A stretch of DNA of 55,557 nt from Gallionella sp. GTDB lineage: Bacteria; Pseudomonadota; Gammaproteobacteria; Burkholderiales; Gallionellaceae. The translations under genes were made by a program, and so were the position numbers. The DNA is taken from contig JAUXWM010000013.1 in the NCBI GenBank assembly GCA_030681375.1, forward strand, positions 1 through 55,557, in the 5' to 3' direction. Every line of letters starts with the position of its first letter. Positions within the stretch are counted from its first letter, which is position 1. The notes beneath the pieces were generated by a model that was given only the letters and a program-made list of their open reading frames with translations, was not told the origin of the DNA and did not search any database. Below, piece by piece: positions 16,405-28,763 of this stretch.

Positions 16405-19400
16405 ATGTTGAATTCACTTCCCGTACGCCTGCTTTGGCACAGTTTAAACTGGTTGACGCGTATAACTATTATCGCGTCGGCGGTGACGGCTGTGCTGTGC
16501 GCAGTCATCATCATCGCGTTGCGCTATTGGCTGCTGCCCGATATTGAGCAATTTCACGGCAAAATTACCGACTCACTGGCGAGTGCCATGGGCAATCCGG
16601 TGAGCATAGGCACGATCGAGGGGGATTGGCTGGGACTGCACCCGCACCTGAGATTAACCGATGTGCGCATCCTGGACAAACAGCAGCAATCCGCGCTGGT
16701 GCTGCCCCGTATAGACGCCAAAGTGTCGTGGTTGTCGCTGCTGGCCGCAGAGTTGCGTCTGTCCAGTCTGGAAATAGATCGCCCCGAATTGCTGATCCGC
16801 CGTGATGAGCAGGGCAAGATGTATGTCGGCAGTGTGGCGCTGGATACGCAAGGGTCGGGCAATGACTTGTCCAACTGGCTGTTGCACCAGTCGCGCATGG
16901 TAGTGCGTGATGCGACTCTGGTCTGGGTGGACGAGCAGCGTGGCGCCCCACCGCTGGTGCTGAGTCGGGTTAATCTGCACATCAGAAACTTGTTCAGTCG
17001 TCACCAGTTTGCCTTGCATGCCGTGCCTCCGTCCGATCTGGCGACCCCGCTGGATGTACGCGGCGATTTTTACGGCAGGAGTTTCGATGATTTGAAAAAA
17101 TGGGATGGGCAATTGTATGTTCGGCTCGATCACACCGATCTTTTGGCCTGGCGTCCCTGGTTGAAATTGCCAACCCAGCTGAGTCGGGGCAGAGGCGCGG
17201 TGCGTGCCTGGTTGAATGTGGCAGACGGAAAAATTGCGCAGCTAACGGCTGATCTGGCTTTGCGTGACATGGCGACCCGACTGGCTGAAGACGTGCCGGA
17301 GATGAATGTGCATTATTTGCACGGGCGTGTTGCCTGGAAAACGGTAATGAATGGCTGGGAGGTGGACACCCGGAATTTGTCCATGCAGCTTGAAAACGGC
17401 GTCAAGTTGCAGGCTACCGATTTTTATTTTCGCACGGTGGCGGCCGCCAAGTCACAGCCTGCCGGCGGCGAATTGCGTGCCAACCTCTTGCGGCTGGAAA
17501 GTCTGGTCAGTCTGGCCAATTTCTTTCCCCTGGATGCGAAATTGAGGGAACAGCTGAATGCCTATGCGCCCCGCGGGCAGGTGTCCAATCTTGAAATGCA
17601 ATGGCAAGGCGCGCCCGAAAAGCTGCTGGGCTACAAGATCAAAGGGCAGTTTGATAATCTCGCCTTGCAGCAAGTGGGTGACATGCCCGGGTTTTCAGGC
17701 CTGTCGGTGGCTGTGGATGGTAGCGAGCAGAGTGGCAAACTGAATATCAATACGCGTGACCTCGCCCTGAACGCGCCCGGCATGCTGCGCGAACCCTTGT
17801 TGTTTAATACACTGACCGGGCAGGCAAGCTGGCAGCGTAAGCAGGGCGAACTGTTTGTCAGGGCGGACAACGTGGCCGTTGCCAATGAGGATCTGGCAGG
17901 TAATCTGTACGGCAGTTTCAATTCCATGGCGGGTACGCTGGGCGTGCTGGATTTGACTGTCAATCTGACGCGCGGCGATATCCGGCGTGCCGCCCGTTAT
18001 ACCCCACTGGTTGCATTGGACAAGGAAGACAATGACTGGCTCAACGATGCCTTGCTGTCCGGGCACACCGAAGACCTTTATCTGCGACTCAAGGGTAATC
18101 TAAGCGATTTTCCGCTGGATGGCAGCACGGACGCCATATTTGAGATGGGTGCGCATGCGCAGGATGTGTCCGTGGAATTCGCCAAGGATTGGCCGCGTAT
18201 CGAAAATATCAGCGGGAATTTTCTAATACGTGGCAACAAGCTGGAAGTTAAGTCGCCCAGCGCGACCATACTGGATGCACGCATTCATAAACTGACCATC
18301 ACGCTGCCGGATATGATGAGTGCCGATATGCCACTGGAAATCAGGGGTGAGGCAGAAGCAGCCAATAATACTTTTTTACGATTTATACAGCAAAGCCCGG
18401 TGCGCGGCTATATAAACGGTTTTACCGATGGCATGAGCGCCAGCGGTGACGGACATCTGGATCTGTATGCGCATATTCCCCTGCTGGGCGACAAGCCGGC
18501 GAAGGTATCGGGCTCATTGAGTGTGCAGGCCAGCGATATGGATTTGGGGGAGGGGGTTCCCTGGTTGCGCAATACGCGCGGCGTATTATCTTTCACCGAA
18601 TCGGGCATGAAGACCACAGGCGTTACCGCAGAGATTCTTGGCGGGACAGCATCCCTGAGCGCGCAGAGCGCCGAAGGGGGCGTGGTGCGTGCCAGCTTGC
18701 AGGGGCGTGCCAATCTTGATGCCTTGCGCAAGAACGAAGTGCATCCCTTGCTTGAATTTTTGCGCGGTGCGGCGGCATGGGATGCCAATATCAGCGTGAC
18801 GAATAAAACGGCGCAGGTGGTGCTGAATTCCAGCTTGCAGGGTATCAGTTCGACACTGCCCGCGCCTTTTGGCAAACGTGCCGGTGAAGTCTGGCCGTTG
18901 CGCGTGGAAAAGAAAAGCCTGAACGATCAGCAGGAGATGATTACCGCGCAACTCGACAAGCTGGTGAACGCGCGTTTGCTGCGTAGCGAAGAAAATGGTG
19001 TGAGCGTAATTAAGCGCGGCGTGGTCAGTTTCGGCGGGCAGGAAACGACTGCCATGCCAGCCAGGGAAGGTATCTGGCTGACGGGAAGTCTGCCTGTTTT
19101 TTCGCTGCAAGGCTGGGATGGACTGATCTCGGGTTCAGGGCAGACGGCTCTGCCGATAGCCGGCGCAAAACTGCATATTGATAAGCTGAGCGGTTACGGG
19201 CTTAGCCTGAATGATCTGGAAATTAGCGCGGCCAAGCGTGGCGATGGCCTAGCCGCACAGCTCTCCAGTACGTTGATGAACGGCGAGCTGGTGTGGCAAC
19301 CAAAGGGCTATGCCGGAGGTGGCAAGGTTACTGCCAATTTGCGCAATTTGCATTGGCCTGAGGAGGATAAGGCGTCTTTGACAGCGAACAAGTCGCGTTC

Positions 19401-20265
19401 AGGTGATCCCGTTGCCGCACCGCGTCCGCGTGAACTGCCTGCGATGGAGATTGCCATTGAGGATTTGTTGTTCAAGGGTAAGCAAATCGGCCGTTTTGAA
19501 TTGGTGGGTTATCCGGAAGGGCAAGACTGGCGTTTGCGCCGCCTGCGCATCACAAATCCGGACGGCAGCGTGACGGGGGATGGTGTCTGGCATGGCGCGA
19601 ATGCCAGCATGCAGACTCAGGTCAATTTGTTACTGGAAATCAGCAATGCCGGAAAAATTCTGGCGCGTTCCGGCTACCCGAATACCGTCAAGAATGGCAG
19701 CGGAAAACTGGCCGCTGCGCTGACTTGGGACGGACAGCCGGATGATTTTAATTATGCCTCGCTGGATGGCACGCTCAAGCTGGATACTGGCAAGGGACAG
19801 TTCCTCAAGATGGATCCAGGTATCGGCAAATTGCTCGGTATTCTCAGTCTGCAAGCCTTGCCAAAACGTATTACGCTGGACTTTACCGATGTGTTCAGCG
19901 CGGGTTTCGAATTCGATAATATCAATGGCAATGCTACGATTAAGCGCGGGGTGATGCAGACCCAGGACTTGCATATAGATGGTTCTTCAGCCAAAGTGAC
20001 CATGAAGGGAATGGTTGATTTGAACGACGAAACGCAGAACCTGCGCGTGGTGATTTTACCGACTCTGGGTTCCAGCGTCTCCATGTTGAGCGCGTTCGCA
20101 GCGGGGCCAGTGGTTGGTTTGGGTACGCTCATCGTCAGCAAGGTATTGGGCAATCCACTCGATAAATTGATGTCATTTGAATACAATGTCAGCGGAACAT
20201 GGAGCGATCCGAACGTCGTCAAGGTGGGCGAGAAGCCTGTTCAGATCAAAAATGTCACGGAATAG
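16405..20265 (+). CDS. yhdP: YhdP-family AsmA-like envelope protein
   Basis: 1286 aa, the usual size. One N-terminal membrane segment (about residues 18-43, TIIASAVTAVLCAVIIIALRY shortened to its core), then a very long beta-rich periplasmic region with DUF3971 features (VGSVALDTQGSGN onward) and a C-terminal AsmA_2 part (LDFTDVFSAGFEFDNINGNA, VKVGEKPVQIKNVTE). Family knowledge: YhdP, with TamB and YdbH, carries phospholipid from inner to outer membrane. It starts the conserved order yhdP - nitrilase - tldD. Confidence 0.92.
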   Translation: MLNSLPVRLLWHSLNWLTRITIIASAVTAVLCAVIIIALRYWLLPDIEQFHGKITDSLASAMGNPVSIGTIEGDWLGLHPHLRLTDVRILDKQQQSALVLPRIDAKVSWLSLLAAELRLSSLEIDRPELLIRRDEQGKMYVGSVALDTQGSGNDLSNWLLHQSRMVVRDATLVWVDEQRGAPPLVLSRVNLHIRNLFSRHQFALHAVPPSDLATPLDVRGDFYGRSFDDLKKWDGQLYVRLDHTDLLAWRPWLKLPTQLSRGRGAVRAWLNVADGKIAQLTADLALRDMATRLAEDVPEMNVHYLHGRVAWKTVMNGWEVDTRNLSMQLENGVKLQATDFYFRTVAAAKSQPAGGELRANLLRLESLVSLANFFPLDAKLREQLNAYAPRGQVSNLEMQWQGAPEKLLGYKIKGQFDNLALQQVGDMPGFSGLSVAVDGSEQSGKLNINTRDLALNAPGMLREPLLFNTLTGQASWQRKQGELFVRADNVAVANEDLAGNLYGSFNSMAGTLGVLDLTVNLTRGDIRRAARYTPLVALDKEDNDWLNDALLSGHTEDLYLRLKGNLSDFPLDGSTDAIFEMGAHAQDVSVEFAKDWPRIENISGNFLIRGNKLEVKSPSATILDARIHKLTITLPDMMSADMPLEIRGEAEAANNTFLRFIQQSPVRGYINGFTDGMSASGDGHLDLYAHIPLLGDKPAKVSGSLSVQASDMDLGEGVPWLRNTRGVLSFTESGMKTTGVTAEILGGTASLSAQSAEGGVVRASLQGRANLDALRKNEVHPLLEFLRGAAAWDANISVTNKTAQVVLNSSLQGISSTLPAPFGKRAGEVWPLRVEKKSLNDQQEMITAQLDKLVNARLLRSEENGVSVIKRGVVSFGGQETTAMPAREGIWLTGSLPVFSLQGWDGLISGSGQTALPIAGAKLHIDKLSGYGLSLNDLEISAAKRGDGLAAQLSSTLMNGELVWQPKGYAGGGKVTANLRNLHWPEEDKASLTANKSRSGDPVAAPRPRELPAMEIAIEDLLFKGKQIGRFELVGYPEGQDWRLRRLRITNPDGSVTGDGVWHGANASMQTQVNLLLEISNAGKILARSGYPNTVKNGSGKLAAALTWDGQPDDFNYASLDGTLKLDTGKGQFLKMDPGIGKLLGILSLQALPKRITLDFTDVFSAGFEFDNINGNATIKRGVMQTQDLHIDGSSAKVTMKGMVDLNDETQNLRVVILPTLGSSVSMLSAFAAGPVVGLGTLIVSKVLGNPLDKLMSFEYNVSGTWSDPNVVKVGEKPVQIKNVTE

Positions 20266-20300
20266 CCCTAATTAACAGCACCATTATTCAGGAAAATACT

Positions 20301-21152
20301 ATGTCGGACGGGAACACTATGTCAGCGGTCAGCAACGCTCAAGCCAGCACATTCAAGGTGGCAGCCATTCAAATGGCCTCTGGGCCGAATGTGGCGGGTA
20401 ATCTGAATGAGGCGCGTCGCCTGATTGCCAATGCCGCAGGGCAAGGCGCACGGCTGGTGGTGTTGCCGGAATTCTTTGCGATTATGGGTATGAGCGAACG
20501 GGATAAGGTTGTGGTGCGTGAACAGCCGGGTTCCGGCCCGATACAGGATTTTCTCAGCGAAACCGCGCGCCAGTTCAAAGTATGGCTAGTCGGCGGATCG
20601 ATTCCGCTGGCGGCCAGCACGCCGGACAAGGTACGCAACAGCTGTCTGGTGTTCGACGATCAGGGCGTGCAAGTGGCGCGTTACGACAAGATACATTTAT
20701 TCAATTTGTCGCTGGGTAATGAAAGTTATGATGAAGCCCAGACCATAGAAGCCGGTAATCAGGTGGTTGTGGTGGATAGTCCGTTTGGTCGCATCGGTCT
20801 GGCCGTGTGTTACGACCTGCGCTTCCCGGAGCTGTTTCGTGCCATGGATAACGTGGATATTATTGTGCTGCCTGCGGCGTTTACTGAAACCACGGGCAAG
20901 ATGCACTGGGAAATTCTGGTGCGCGCGCGCGCGATAGAGAATCTGGCTTATGTCATCGCCTCGGCACAGGGCGGGTATCATGTCAACGGTCGCGAGACGC
21001 ACGGCAACAGCATGATCATCGGCCCCTGGGGGCGCATACTGGACAGACTGCCACGCGGCTCCGGCGTGGTGATCGCCGAGATAAATCCGTCCTATCAGGC
21101 GAGTCTACGTACAGGGTTGCCTGCGCTGGAACATCGTAAAATCAGCTGCTAG
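20301..21152 (+). CDS. Carbon-nitrogen hydrolase (nitrilase superfamily, Nit-like)
   Basis: 283 aa from the ATG at 20301. The catalytic triad is visible: Glu in VVLPEFFAIMG, Lys in YDKIHLF and Cys in GLAVCYDLRFPELFR. The latter pattern and HGNSMIIGPWGR are typical of Nit1/Nit2-type omega-amidases, including those that hydrolyse deaminated glutathione; the exact substrate is inferred. It sits between yhdP and tldD, as in many beta- and gammaproteobacteria. Confidence 0.88.
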   Translation: MSDGNTMSAVSNAQASTFKVAAIQMASGPNVAGNLNEARRLIANAAGQGARLVVLPEFFAIMGMSERDKVVVREQPGSGPIQDFLSETARQFKVWLVGGSIPLAASTPDKVRNSCLVFDDQGVQVARYDKIHLFNLSLGNESYDEAQTIEAGNQVVVVDSPFGRIGLAVCYDLRFPELFRAMDNVDIIVLPAAFTETTGKMHWEILVRARAIENLAYVIASAQGGYHVNGRETHGNSMIIGPWGRILDRLPRGSGVVIAEINPSYQASLRTGLPALEHRKISC

Positions 21153-21185
21153 ACGCTAGACGCTAGACGCTAGACGCTAGTTGCC
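21149..21185. repeat. Tandem 7-mer repeat at the end of the nitrilase gene
   Basis: The 7-mer CTAGACG is repeated four times and ends in CTAG, beginning in the nitrilase stop codon. Related short runs follow in the 203-base gap (CTAGCGACTACCGGCTAA near 21279 and ACGTCTAACGACTC near 21327). Copies of this kind could fold as hairpins. Confidence 0.7.
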
Positions 21186-21355
21186 AGTTGGCCTTGTCGC
21201 TGCGCAATTTTCATTCAATAACACGAGTACTTGCACGACATGTTTTGCGGGAATGCCCTTGTGGAATTAACTCATGACTAGCGACTACCGGCTAATTATC
21301 TGTTTTTTGCTTTAACTATAAACTTACGTCTAACGACTCATAACTGAATTCAAAC

Positions 21356-22810
21356 ATGACCCCAATCGCCTCTTCTGACTCTCTCTTTACCACGGCACAA
21401 AAAATCCTGCTGGGGCCCAATTCGATTGAAACGCGCCAGATCGAGCAGGTGTTCAACAGTATGCTGGCTCATCGTCTTGATTATGCCGACCTGTATTTTC
21501 AATACAGCCGCGCTGAGAGCTGGTCGCTGGAAGAAGGTATCGTCAAATCCGGCAGCTTCAGCATCGATCAGGGTGTCGGCGTTCGTGCGGTAAGCGGTGA
21601 AAAAACGGCATTCGCCTATTCGGATGACATCAGTCTGAACGCATTGCAAAGTGCGGCCAACGCCACACGCGCCATCGCCAGTGCCGGTGGCACGCAGACC
21701 GTACCGATGCTGCATCACGGTTCGCGCCGCGACATTTATTTGCCTGATGATCCGATTGCCAGCCTGAAGGATGCCGACAAGGTTGCCATGCTGGAACGCA
21801 TCGAAGGCTATGCGCGCGCGCTCGATCCGCGCGTGGTGCAGGTCATGGCGGGATTGGCCGGCGAATATGAAGTGGTGATGGTGGCGCGTAATGACGGCCT
21901 GATGAATGCCGACATCCGCCCGCTGGTGCGGCTGTCGCTCACGGTCATCATCGAGAGCAATGGCAAACGCGAGCAGGGCTCTGCGGGCGGGGGTGGGCGG
22001 TTCAATTACAGTTACTTTGACGATGCGATGCTGCGTCGTTATGCGGCACAGGCGGTGCATCAGGCAGTGGTCAATCTGGATGCGAAACCGGCACCGGCGG
22101 GCAATATGACCGTGGTGCTGGGCAACGGCTGGCCGGGCATATTGCTGCATGAGGCGATAGGTCACGGTCTGGAAGGCGATTTCAACCGCAAGGGCAGTTC
22201 GGCGTTCTCCGGTCGCATCGGTGAGCGCGTCGCCTCTGAAGGCGTGACGGTGGTGGATGACGGCACGCTGGCCGACCGGCGCGGTTCGATGCAGATGGAC
22301 GATGAGGGCAATCCCACGCAGTGCACCACGCTGATCAAAAATGGCATTCTCAAGGGCTATTTGCAGGACACGCTCAATGCGCGTTTGATGGGCGTACCGG
22401 TGACCGGCAATGCCAGGCGCGAATCCTATGCACACATCCCGATGCCGCGCATGACCAATACCTATATGCTGGGTGGTGACAAGGATCCTGCGGAGATCAT
22501 CGCCTCGGTAAAACACGGTTTGTACGCGGTCAATTTTGCCGGTGGTCAGGTGGATATCACCAGCGGCAAATTCGTGTTCTCTACTGCCGAGGCTTACATG
22601 ATAGAAGACGGCAAGATCACCTATCCGGTGAAGGGTGCTACGCTGATTGGCAACGGCCCGGACGTGCTGACACGCATTTCGATGATAGGCAACGATATGG
22701 CGCTCGATTCCGGCGTCGGCACCTGCGGCAAGGAGGGCCAGAGCGTGCCGGTCGGCGTCGGCCAGCCTACGGTCAGAATAGACGGCCTGACGGTCGGCGG
22801 CACGGCTTAA
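21356..22810 (+). CDS. tldD: TldD metalloprotease subunit
   Basis: 484 aa, full length. The zinc motif [11 protein letters not shown] (HExxxH) lies at about residue 264, followed by [19 protein letters not shown]. The N-terminal domain ([19 protein letters not shown]) is typical of TldD/PmbA. By family knowledge TldD pairs with TldE (PmbA) to degrade unfolded peptides and mature some modified peptides. TldE is not in the window. It is the third gene of the yhdP - nitrilase - tldD set. Confidence 0.95.
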   Translation: MTPIASSDSLFTTAQKILLGPNSIETRQIEQVFNSMLAHRLDYADLYFQYSRAESWSLEEGIVKSGSFSIDQGVGVRAVSGEKTAFAYSDDISLNALQSAANATRAIASAGGTQTVPMLHHGSRRDIYLPDDPIASLKDADKVAMLERIEGYARALDPRVVQVMAGLAGEYEVVMVARNDGLMNADIRPLVRLSLTVIIESNGKREQGSAGGGGRFNYSYFDDAMLRRYAAQAVHQAVVNLDAKPAPAGNMTVVLGNGWPGILLHEAIGHGLEGDFNRKGSSAFSGRIGERVASEGVTVVDDGTLADRRGSMQMDDEGNPTQCTTLIKNGILKGYLQDTLNARLMGVPVTGNARRESYAHIPMPRMTNTYMLGGDKDPAEIIASVKHGLYAVNFAGGQVDITSGKFVFSTAEAYMIEDGKITYPVKGATLIGNGPDVLTRISMIGNDMALDSGVGTCGKEGQSVPVGVGQPTVRIDGLTVGGTA

Positions 22811-22859
22811 CCAACCATTTGTTTTGTATTCATAAATTTATTATTTCGGAGTTTCTAAT

Positions 22860-24179
22860 ATGCTTGCACCTGTCCCGTTGAGAGACCTTCCCCAAACCAA
22901 TATCTTTCGTCAGGGCGATGTTTTCGTGCTGTTCGGCGAACTGTTCGGTCGCGGCTATGCCAACGGCCTGATCAACGAGGCGCGCAAGGCAGGCATGACC
23001 ATCGTCGGCATCACCGTTGGCCGCCGCGATGAAAACAACACACTGCGCGCGCTGACCGACGAGGAACTGGCGATTGCCGAAGAAAATCTCGGCGGGCGCA
23101 TCATCAACGTGCCGCTGATGGCTGGATTCGATCTGGACGCGCCCGCCGGTGAGCCTACCCCGACCGACCTGCTGGGCGGTATGACACTCAAGAGCTGGCA
23201 GGAAGACAAGCTGGACTGGGCGCATATAGAGAAATGCCGTGAAGTGGGCATCGCGCGCTTCAGGGATTCCGTGGCAAAGGTGATGAGCGAACTGGACAGC
23301 CTGATTCCGGAGGGTGCGAACGCCTTCTTCGCACACACCATGGCGGGCGGCATACCCAAGGTAAAAGTGTTTCTGGCCATCGCCAATCGCATCTACAAGG
23401 GACGTGGTGAGCGTTTCATGTCCTCGCGCGCGCTGCTCGACAGCGATCTGGGCAAGTTGATCCTGATGAACTTTGACGAAGTCACCGCCAACACCTTCCA
23501 GTATCTGATAGAGGGCAGCGCGGCGATCCGCGCAAGGCTGGAAAAATCCGGCGGCCAGGTACGCTATACCGCTTACGGTTACCACGGCACAGAAATTCTG
23601 ATCGATGGACGCTACCAGTGGCAAACCTATACCAACTACACGCAAGGAAAAGCCAAGATGCGCCTGGAACAGGTGGCCGAAGCCGCCTGGGCTCAGGGTA
23701 TCAAGGCCACGGTTTACAACTGCCCGGAGATACGCACCAATTCGTCAGACATCTTTGTCGGCGTCGAACTTTCGCTGTTTCCACTACTTGCGGCGCTCAA
23801 AAAGGAGCAGGGCGGTGACTGGGCCGAAGCGCAATGGCAAGCCTGTCGTCCCTTGTTGCAAGAAGGCGTCACGCTCGAAGACCTGTTGCAGAAGATAGAA
23901 ACATATAACACCAGCGAGGTGATGTCAGACTTCCGCAATTTTGCCGCCTGGCCTATGGATAATTCGGAAGCGCTGGCAGACCGGATGATAGGCACGTCGG
24001 AAGAAATCACCCAGATGCACCATGACCGCAAGGAATTGGTTGTCGGGCATCTGAGTGCGCTGGTGCTGGAGGGAACCGGGCCGCTGATGTTCCTGGAAAC
24101 CTCCAATCCGGCGGGGCCGGTGCTGTGGCTGAACCATGACATCATCGCCAAACAGCTCAACCTGATGCACGCGCAGTAA
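22860..24179 (+). CDS. Possible FabMG-like enoyl-ACP reductase family protein
   Basis: 439 aa, no signal or membrane segment. The start holds DVFVLFGELFGRGYANGLI; the centre has FFAHTMAGGIPKVKV and the C-terminal half AYGYHGTEILIDGRYQWQ followed by YTNYTQGKAK, a Tyr/Lys pair that could be an SDR-like active site. As recalled, this pattern fits the family named FabMG, but the match is from memory and not verified. GGAG at 22848 supports the ATG. It follows tldD by about 50 bases and may share its transcript. Reaction unproven. Confidence 0.5.
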   Translation: MLAPVPLRDLPQTNIFRQGDVFVLFGELFGRGYANGLINEARKAGMTIVGITVGRRDENNTLRALTDEELAIAEENLGGRIINVPLMAGFDLDAPAGEPTPTDLLGGMTLKSWQEDKLDWAHIEKCREVGIARFRDSVAKVMSELDSLIPEGANAFFAHTMAGGIPKVKVFLAIANRIYKGRGERFMSSRALLDSDLGKLILMNFDEVTANTFQYLIEGSAAIRARLEKSGGQVRYTAYGYHGTEILIDGRYQWQTYTNYTQGKAKMRLEQVAEAAWAQGIKATVYNCPEIRTNSSDIFVGVELSLFPLLAALKKEQGGDWAEAQWQACRPLLQEGVTLEDLLQKIETYNTSEVMSDFRNFAAWPMDNSEALADRMIGTSEEITQMHHDRKELVVGHLSALVLEGTGPLMFLETSNPAGPVLWLNHDIIAKQLNLMHAQ

Positions 24180-24259
24180 GCGGGTCAACTCCTCGGTACA
24201 GGCCAACCTCCGATGAAGGGGAATGACCTGTTTGATTGTTTGCTGTTGCCAGGCTGGGC

Positions 24260-26281
24260 TCAGAGCAGCGGAACGATCATCAGCGCCACGATATTGATAA
24301 TTTTAATCAATGGGTTGATCGCAGGTCCCGCAGTATCTTTGTAAGGGTCGCCCACCGTGTCGCCGGTTACGGCGGCCTTGTGCGCTTCCGAACCCTTGCC
24401 ACCGTAGTTGCCTTCCTCTATGTATTTTTTGGCGTTATCCCACGCGCCGCCGCCGGTGGTCATGGAAATGGCCACGAAGATGCCGGTAATGATGGTGCCG
24501 ACCAGCACGCCGCCGAGCGCCTGCGCGCCCAGCGTCAGGCCGACGACGACGGGGATTGCAACGGGCAGCAGTGACGGAACGATCATTTCCTTGATGGCGG
24601 CCTTAGTCAGCATGTCCACACAAGTGCCGTATTCCGGTTTGCCTGTTCCTTCCATGATGCCGGGGATTTCCTTGAACTGACGGCGAACCTCCACCACGAC
24701 GGAACCTGCCGCGCGTCCGACCGCTTCCATGCCCATTGCGGCGAACAGGTAAGGCACCATGCCGCCGATGAACAGGCCGACGATGACCATGTGATTGGAC
24801 AAATCGAACAGCATAGGCGCGTTCAGGTGCGCTTCCAGCGCGTGGGTGTAGTCGGCGAAGAGCACCAGCGCGGCCAGGCCCGCTGAGCCGATGGCATAGC
24901 CTTTGGTGACGGCTTTGGTGGTATTGCCTACGGCATCCAGCGCATCGGTGATGACACGCACCTCATCCGGCAATTTGGACATTTCGGCGATGCCGCCCGC
25001 GTTGTCGGTGATCGGGCCGTAGGCGTCCAGCGCGACGATGATACCAGTCATCGACAGCATGGCGGTGGCGGCGATGGCGATGCCATACAGACCGGCCATG
25101 GAATATGCACCCATGATGGCAAGACAGACTGCGAGCACCGGTGCGGCGGTGGAGCGCATCGATACGCCCAGACCGGCAATGATGTTGGTGCCATGTCCGG
25201 TGGTGGAAGCATGAGCGATGTGACGTACCGGCGCATATTCAGTGGCGGTGTAGTATTCGGTGATCCACACCAGCGCGGCGGTCAGCAACAGGCCGATGAC
25301 CGTGGAACCGTACAGCGCGTCAACGGAATATACGCCGTTATCGCCCATGATCCATGAGGTGAGCGGGTAGAAGGCGATCAGTGCCAGCACGGCGGAAACG
25401 GTCAGGCCGCGATACAGCGCGTTCATGATCTTGCCGCCTGCCCTTGCCTTGACGAAGTAGGTGCCGATAATGGACGCGATGATGGAGAAGCCGCCTAGCA
25501 CCAGCGGATAAATCACGGCGTTTGCACCGGCATTGGCCATTAGCAGACCGCCCAGCATCATGGTGGCGATGATGGTCACGGCATAGGTCTCAAACAAGTC
25601 CGCAGCCATTCCGGCACAGTCGCCGACATTGTCTCCGACGTTGTCGGCAATCACCGCCGGATTGCGCGGGTCATCTTCGGGTATGCCGGCTTCGACTTTA
25701 CCGACCAGATCCGCGCCGACATCCGCGCCCTTGGTGAAGATGCCGCCGCCCAGCCGGGCGAAGATGGAAATCAGCGACCCGCCAAAGCCCAGGCCTACCA
25801 GCGCGTGGGTCGCTTCAGACTGGGTTGAGCCGGAATTGATCAGAAAGGCGTAATAGCCTGCCACGCCCAGCAGCCCCAGTCCCACTACCAGCATGCCGGT
25901 GATGGCACCCCCTTTGAAGGAGACATCCAGCGCCGCATTCAAACTTTCCTTGGCGGCTTCGGCGGTGCGGATATTGGCGCGTACCGACACATTCATGCCG
26001 ATGAATCCTGCCGCGCCGGAGAGTAGCGCCCCTATCGCGAATCCGACGGCGGTCTGCCAGCCCAGGGCTGCGAAGATGATGAAAAACAGGATGGCGCCTA
26101 CGACGGAAATAGTGAGGTATTGTCTGCTCAGGTAGGCGGAAGCGCCTTCCTGTATGGCCGCGGCGATGCTGCGCATTTGCTCGCTGCCGGTCGGTTTTGC
26201 CAAAATCCATTTGATAGAGAATACGCCATACAGGATTGCAACTACGGCGCACAACAGTGCAAAGACTAGACCATCTGACAT
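24260..26281 (-). CDS. hppA: K+-independent H+-translocating pyrophosphatase
   Basis: 673 aa, about 15-16 hydrophobic segments. The substrate-binding loop reads [20 protein letters not shown] followed by [20 protein letters not shown], the core signature. GNTTKA (rather than GNTTAA) carries the Lys that makes the enzyme independent of potassium. It hydrolyses PPi in the cytosol while pumping protons outward, saving energy under limitation. The gene is monocistronic with GGAGAT in front of the ATG. Confidence 0.96.
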   Translation of the reverse strand: MSDGLVFALLCAVVAILYGVFSIKWILAKPTGSEQMRSIAAAIQEGASAYLSRQYLTISVVGAILFFIIFAALGWQTAVGFAIGALLSGAAGFIGMNVSVRANIRTAEAAKESLNAALDVSFKGGAITGMLVVGLGLLGVAGYYAFLINSGSTQSEATHALVGLGFGGSLISIFARLGGGIFTKGADVGADLVGKVEAGIPEDDPRNPAVIADNVGDNVGDCAGMAADLFETYAVTIIATMMLGGLLMANAGANAVIYPLVLGGFSIIASIIGTYFVKARAGGKIMNALYRGLTVSAVLALIAFYPLTSWIMGDNGVYSVDALYGSTVIGLLLTAALVWITEYYTATEYAPVRHIAHASTTGHGTNIIAGLGVSMRSTAAPVLAVCLAIMGAYSMAGLYGIAIAATAMLSMTGIIVALDAYGPITDNAGGIAEMSKLPDEVRVITDALDAVGNTTKAVTKGYAIGSAGLAALVLFADYTHALEAHLNAPMLFDLSNHMVIVGLFIGGMVPYLFAAMGMEAVGRAAGSVVVEVRRQFKEIPGIMEGTGKPEYGTCVDMLTKAAIKEMIVPSLLPVAIPVVVGLTLGAQALGGVLVGTIITGIFVAISMTTGGGAWDNAKKYIEEGNYGGKGSEAHKAAVTGDTVGDPYKDTAGPAINPLIKIINIVALMIVPLL

Positions 26282-26511
26282 GATTTATCTCCCTGAGTTG
26301 AACTGCTATAACAGCTTCTGCCCCGCCAATATTTTCTGACTGAGGTGATGATAGCAGCATCCGGGGATGAATGACGCGTCACGATAAATTGAAATTGCTT
26401 TTGATTCACTTCATCCATGTCGTCATGACATCTGACTTCAATCGCTCTGTAGAAATCGTCAGCAGAAAATAGGACTGTCGATCACTAACCCATGGCATGA
26501 AAAAGCGATTG

Positions 26512-26634
26512 CACGCGGAGGCGCGGAGAACGCGGAGGAAGGCGACTTCGTGCAAAGTTACCTATATCGCTAATGTCGTTGCGGTTTACAGGCTATAGAC
26601 GCGGTTTTCTCCGCGTTCTCCGCGCCTCCGCGTG
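26512..26634. repeat. Inverted-repeat element, 29-bp arms
   Basis: The left arm (26512-26540) begins CACGCGGAGGCGCGGAG and the right arm (26606-26634) ends CTCCGCGCCTCCGCGTG. The 29-base arms match with one mismatch and enclose about 65 bases. It lies in the 388-base gap between hppA and the GlcG-like gene, which holds no other visible feature. Sequences of this type occur as dispersed repeats in many bacteria. Confidence 0.8.
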
Positions 26635-26669
26635 AGTATGATTTTGACTCTTTAACTGAGTCTAAACAG

Positions 26670-27804
<1,135 letters not shown>

Positions 27805-27813
<9 letters not shown>

Positions 27814-28578
27814 ACTAACCGTTCTTTCAAAGGTTACTCTTGCCGCTTGTAAATCTTCTGCCGTGTCCACGCCGCCAGGCGGTGCGCTATCGGCAATCAC
27901 GACGCCGATTTTGTAGCCATGATAAAGCGCGCGTAATTGTTCAAGTGCCTCAAATTGTTCGATGGCCGCTGGTGCCAGTTGCCCGTAAGCGCGCAAAAAG
28001 CTGGCACGATAGGCATATAGGCCTATGTGGCGCAGCACCGGCAGCCCGACAGGTAAATTTTCACCCGCGGCATAGGCATCGCGCGGGTAGGGAATCGGGG
28101 CCCGGCTAAAGTACAGCGCATTGCCCTGCTTGTCTAGCACGGTCTTGACGATGTTGGGATTGCGCATCGACGCTTCGTCGTGCAGCGCATGGCAGGCTGT
28201 GGCAATCGCACATTCAGGATGGTCGTGCAGATGCTGAGCCACGGCGCGGATCAGTTCCGGCGGGATCAGCGGTTCATCGCCCTGCACGTTGACCACGATG
28301 GTGTCGTCCGGCCAGTCTTGCTGTTCGACCACCTCGGCGATGCGATCAGTGCCGCTAACATGGCAGTCGCGTGTCAAACAGGCTTTGTAGCCATGCTCAT
28401 GCACGACGTTGGCAATCGCATGATGGTCGGTGGCAATCCAGATTTGCTGCGCACCGCTGCGGGCGGCCTGTTCGGCAACACGGATCACCATGGGCTTGCC
28501 TGCGATGTGCAGCAGGGGTTTGCCGGGCAGACGGGTGGAGGCGTGCCGTGCCGGAATGACGACGTTAAACGCGACCAT
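27805..28578 (-). CDS. kdsB: 3-deoxy-manno-octulosonate cytidylyltransferase
   Basis: 257 aa. [18 protein letters not shown] is the nucleotide-binding start, with [15 protein letters not shown] and [12 protein letters not shown] characteristic of KdsB. It activates Kdo with CTP for lipopolysaccharide core synthesis. The start coincides with the stop of trm112 upstream and the C-terminal codons lie in the repeat at 27747-27813. Part of the lpxK - trm112 - kdsB cluster, all on the minus strand. Confidence 0.96.
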
Positions 28579-28763
28579 CAGAGTTTTTCGGCTTCCTCGG
28601 CTGTCAGTTTGCGCGCTTCATCGGCCAGCATGACCGGGATGTCATCAGCAATCTTGAAAGCCAGTCGGTCTGCGCGGCAGATCAATTCTTGCTCGGCTTT
28701 GTGATAAATCAGCGGGGATTTGCATAATGGGCAAACGAGTATATCAAGCAGTTTTGCGTCCAT
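28578..28763 (-). CDS. Trm112-family zinc protein (YcaR-like)
   Basis: 61 aa from the ATG at 28763 ([14 protein letters not shown]), matching the start of YcaR; an ATG nine bases upstream is also possible. It has CPLC and a further Cys in [10 protein letters not shown], and [12 protein letters not shown] at the end. Trm112-like proteins are short zinc-ribbon partners of methyltransferases in other organisms. In proteobacteria the gene sits between lpxK and kdsB as here. It overlaps the lpxK stop by 20 bases. Confidence 0.88.
   Translation of the reverse strand: MDAKLLDILVCPLCKSPLIYHKAEQELICRADRLAFKIADDIPVMLADEARKLTAEEAEKL

Noticed and set aside
21149..21185. CRISPR array
   Set aside because: Unit of seven bases without spacers; cas genes are absent. 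The same applies to the repeats at 27747.
21350..22516. Long open frames on the strand opposite tldD, uup, arnB and others
   Set aside because: They mirror GC-rich coding sequence, have no ribosome sites and no family patterns. The same holds for 5147-6004 and 38133-39152 on the minus strand.
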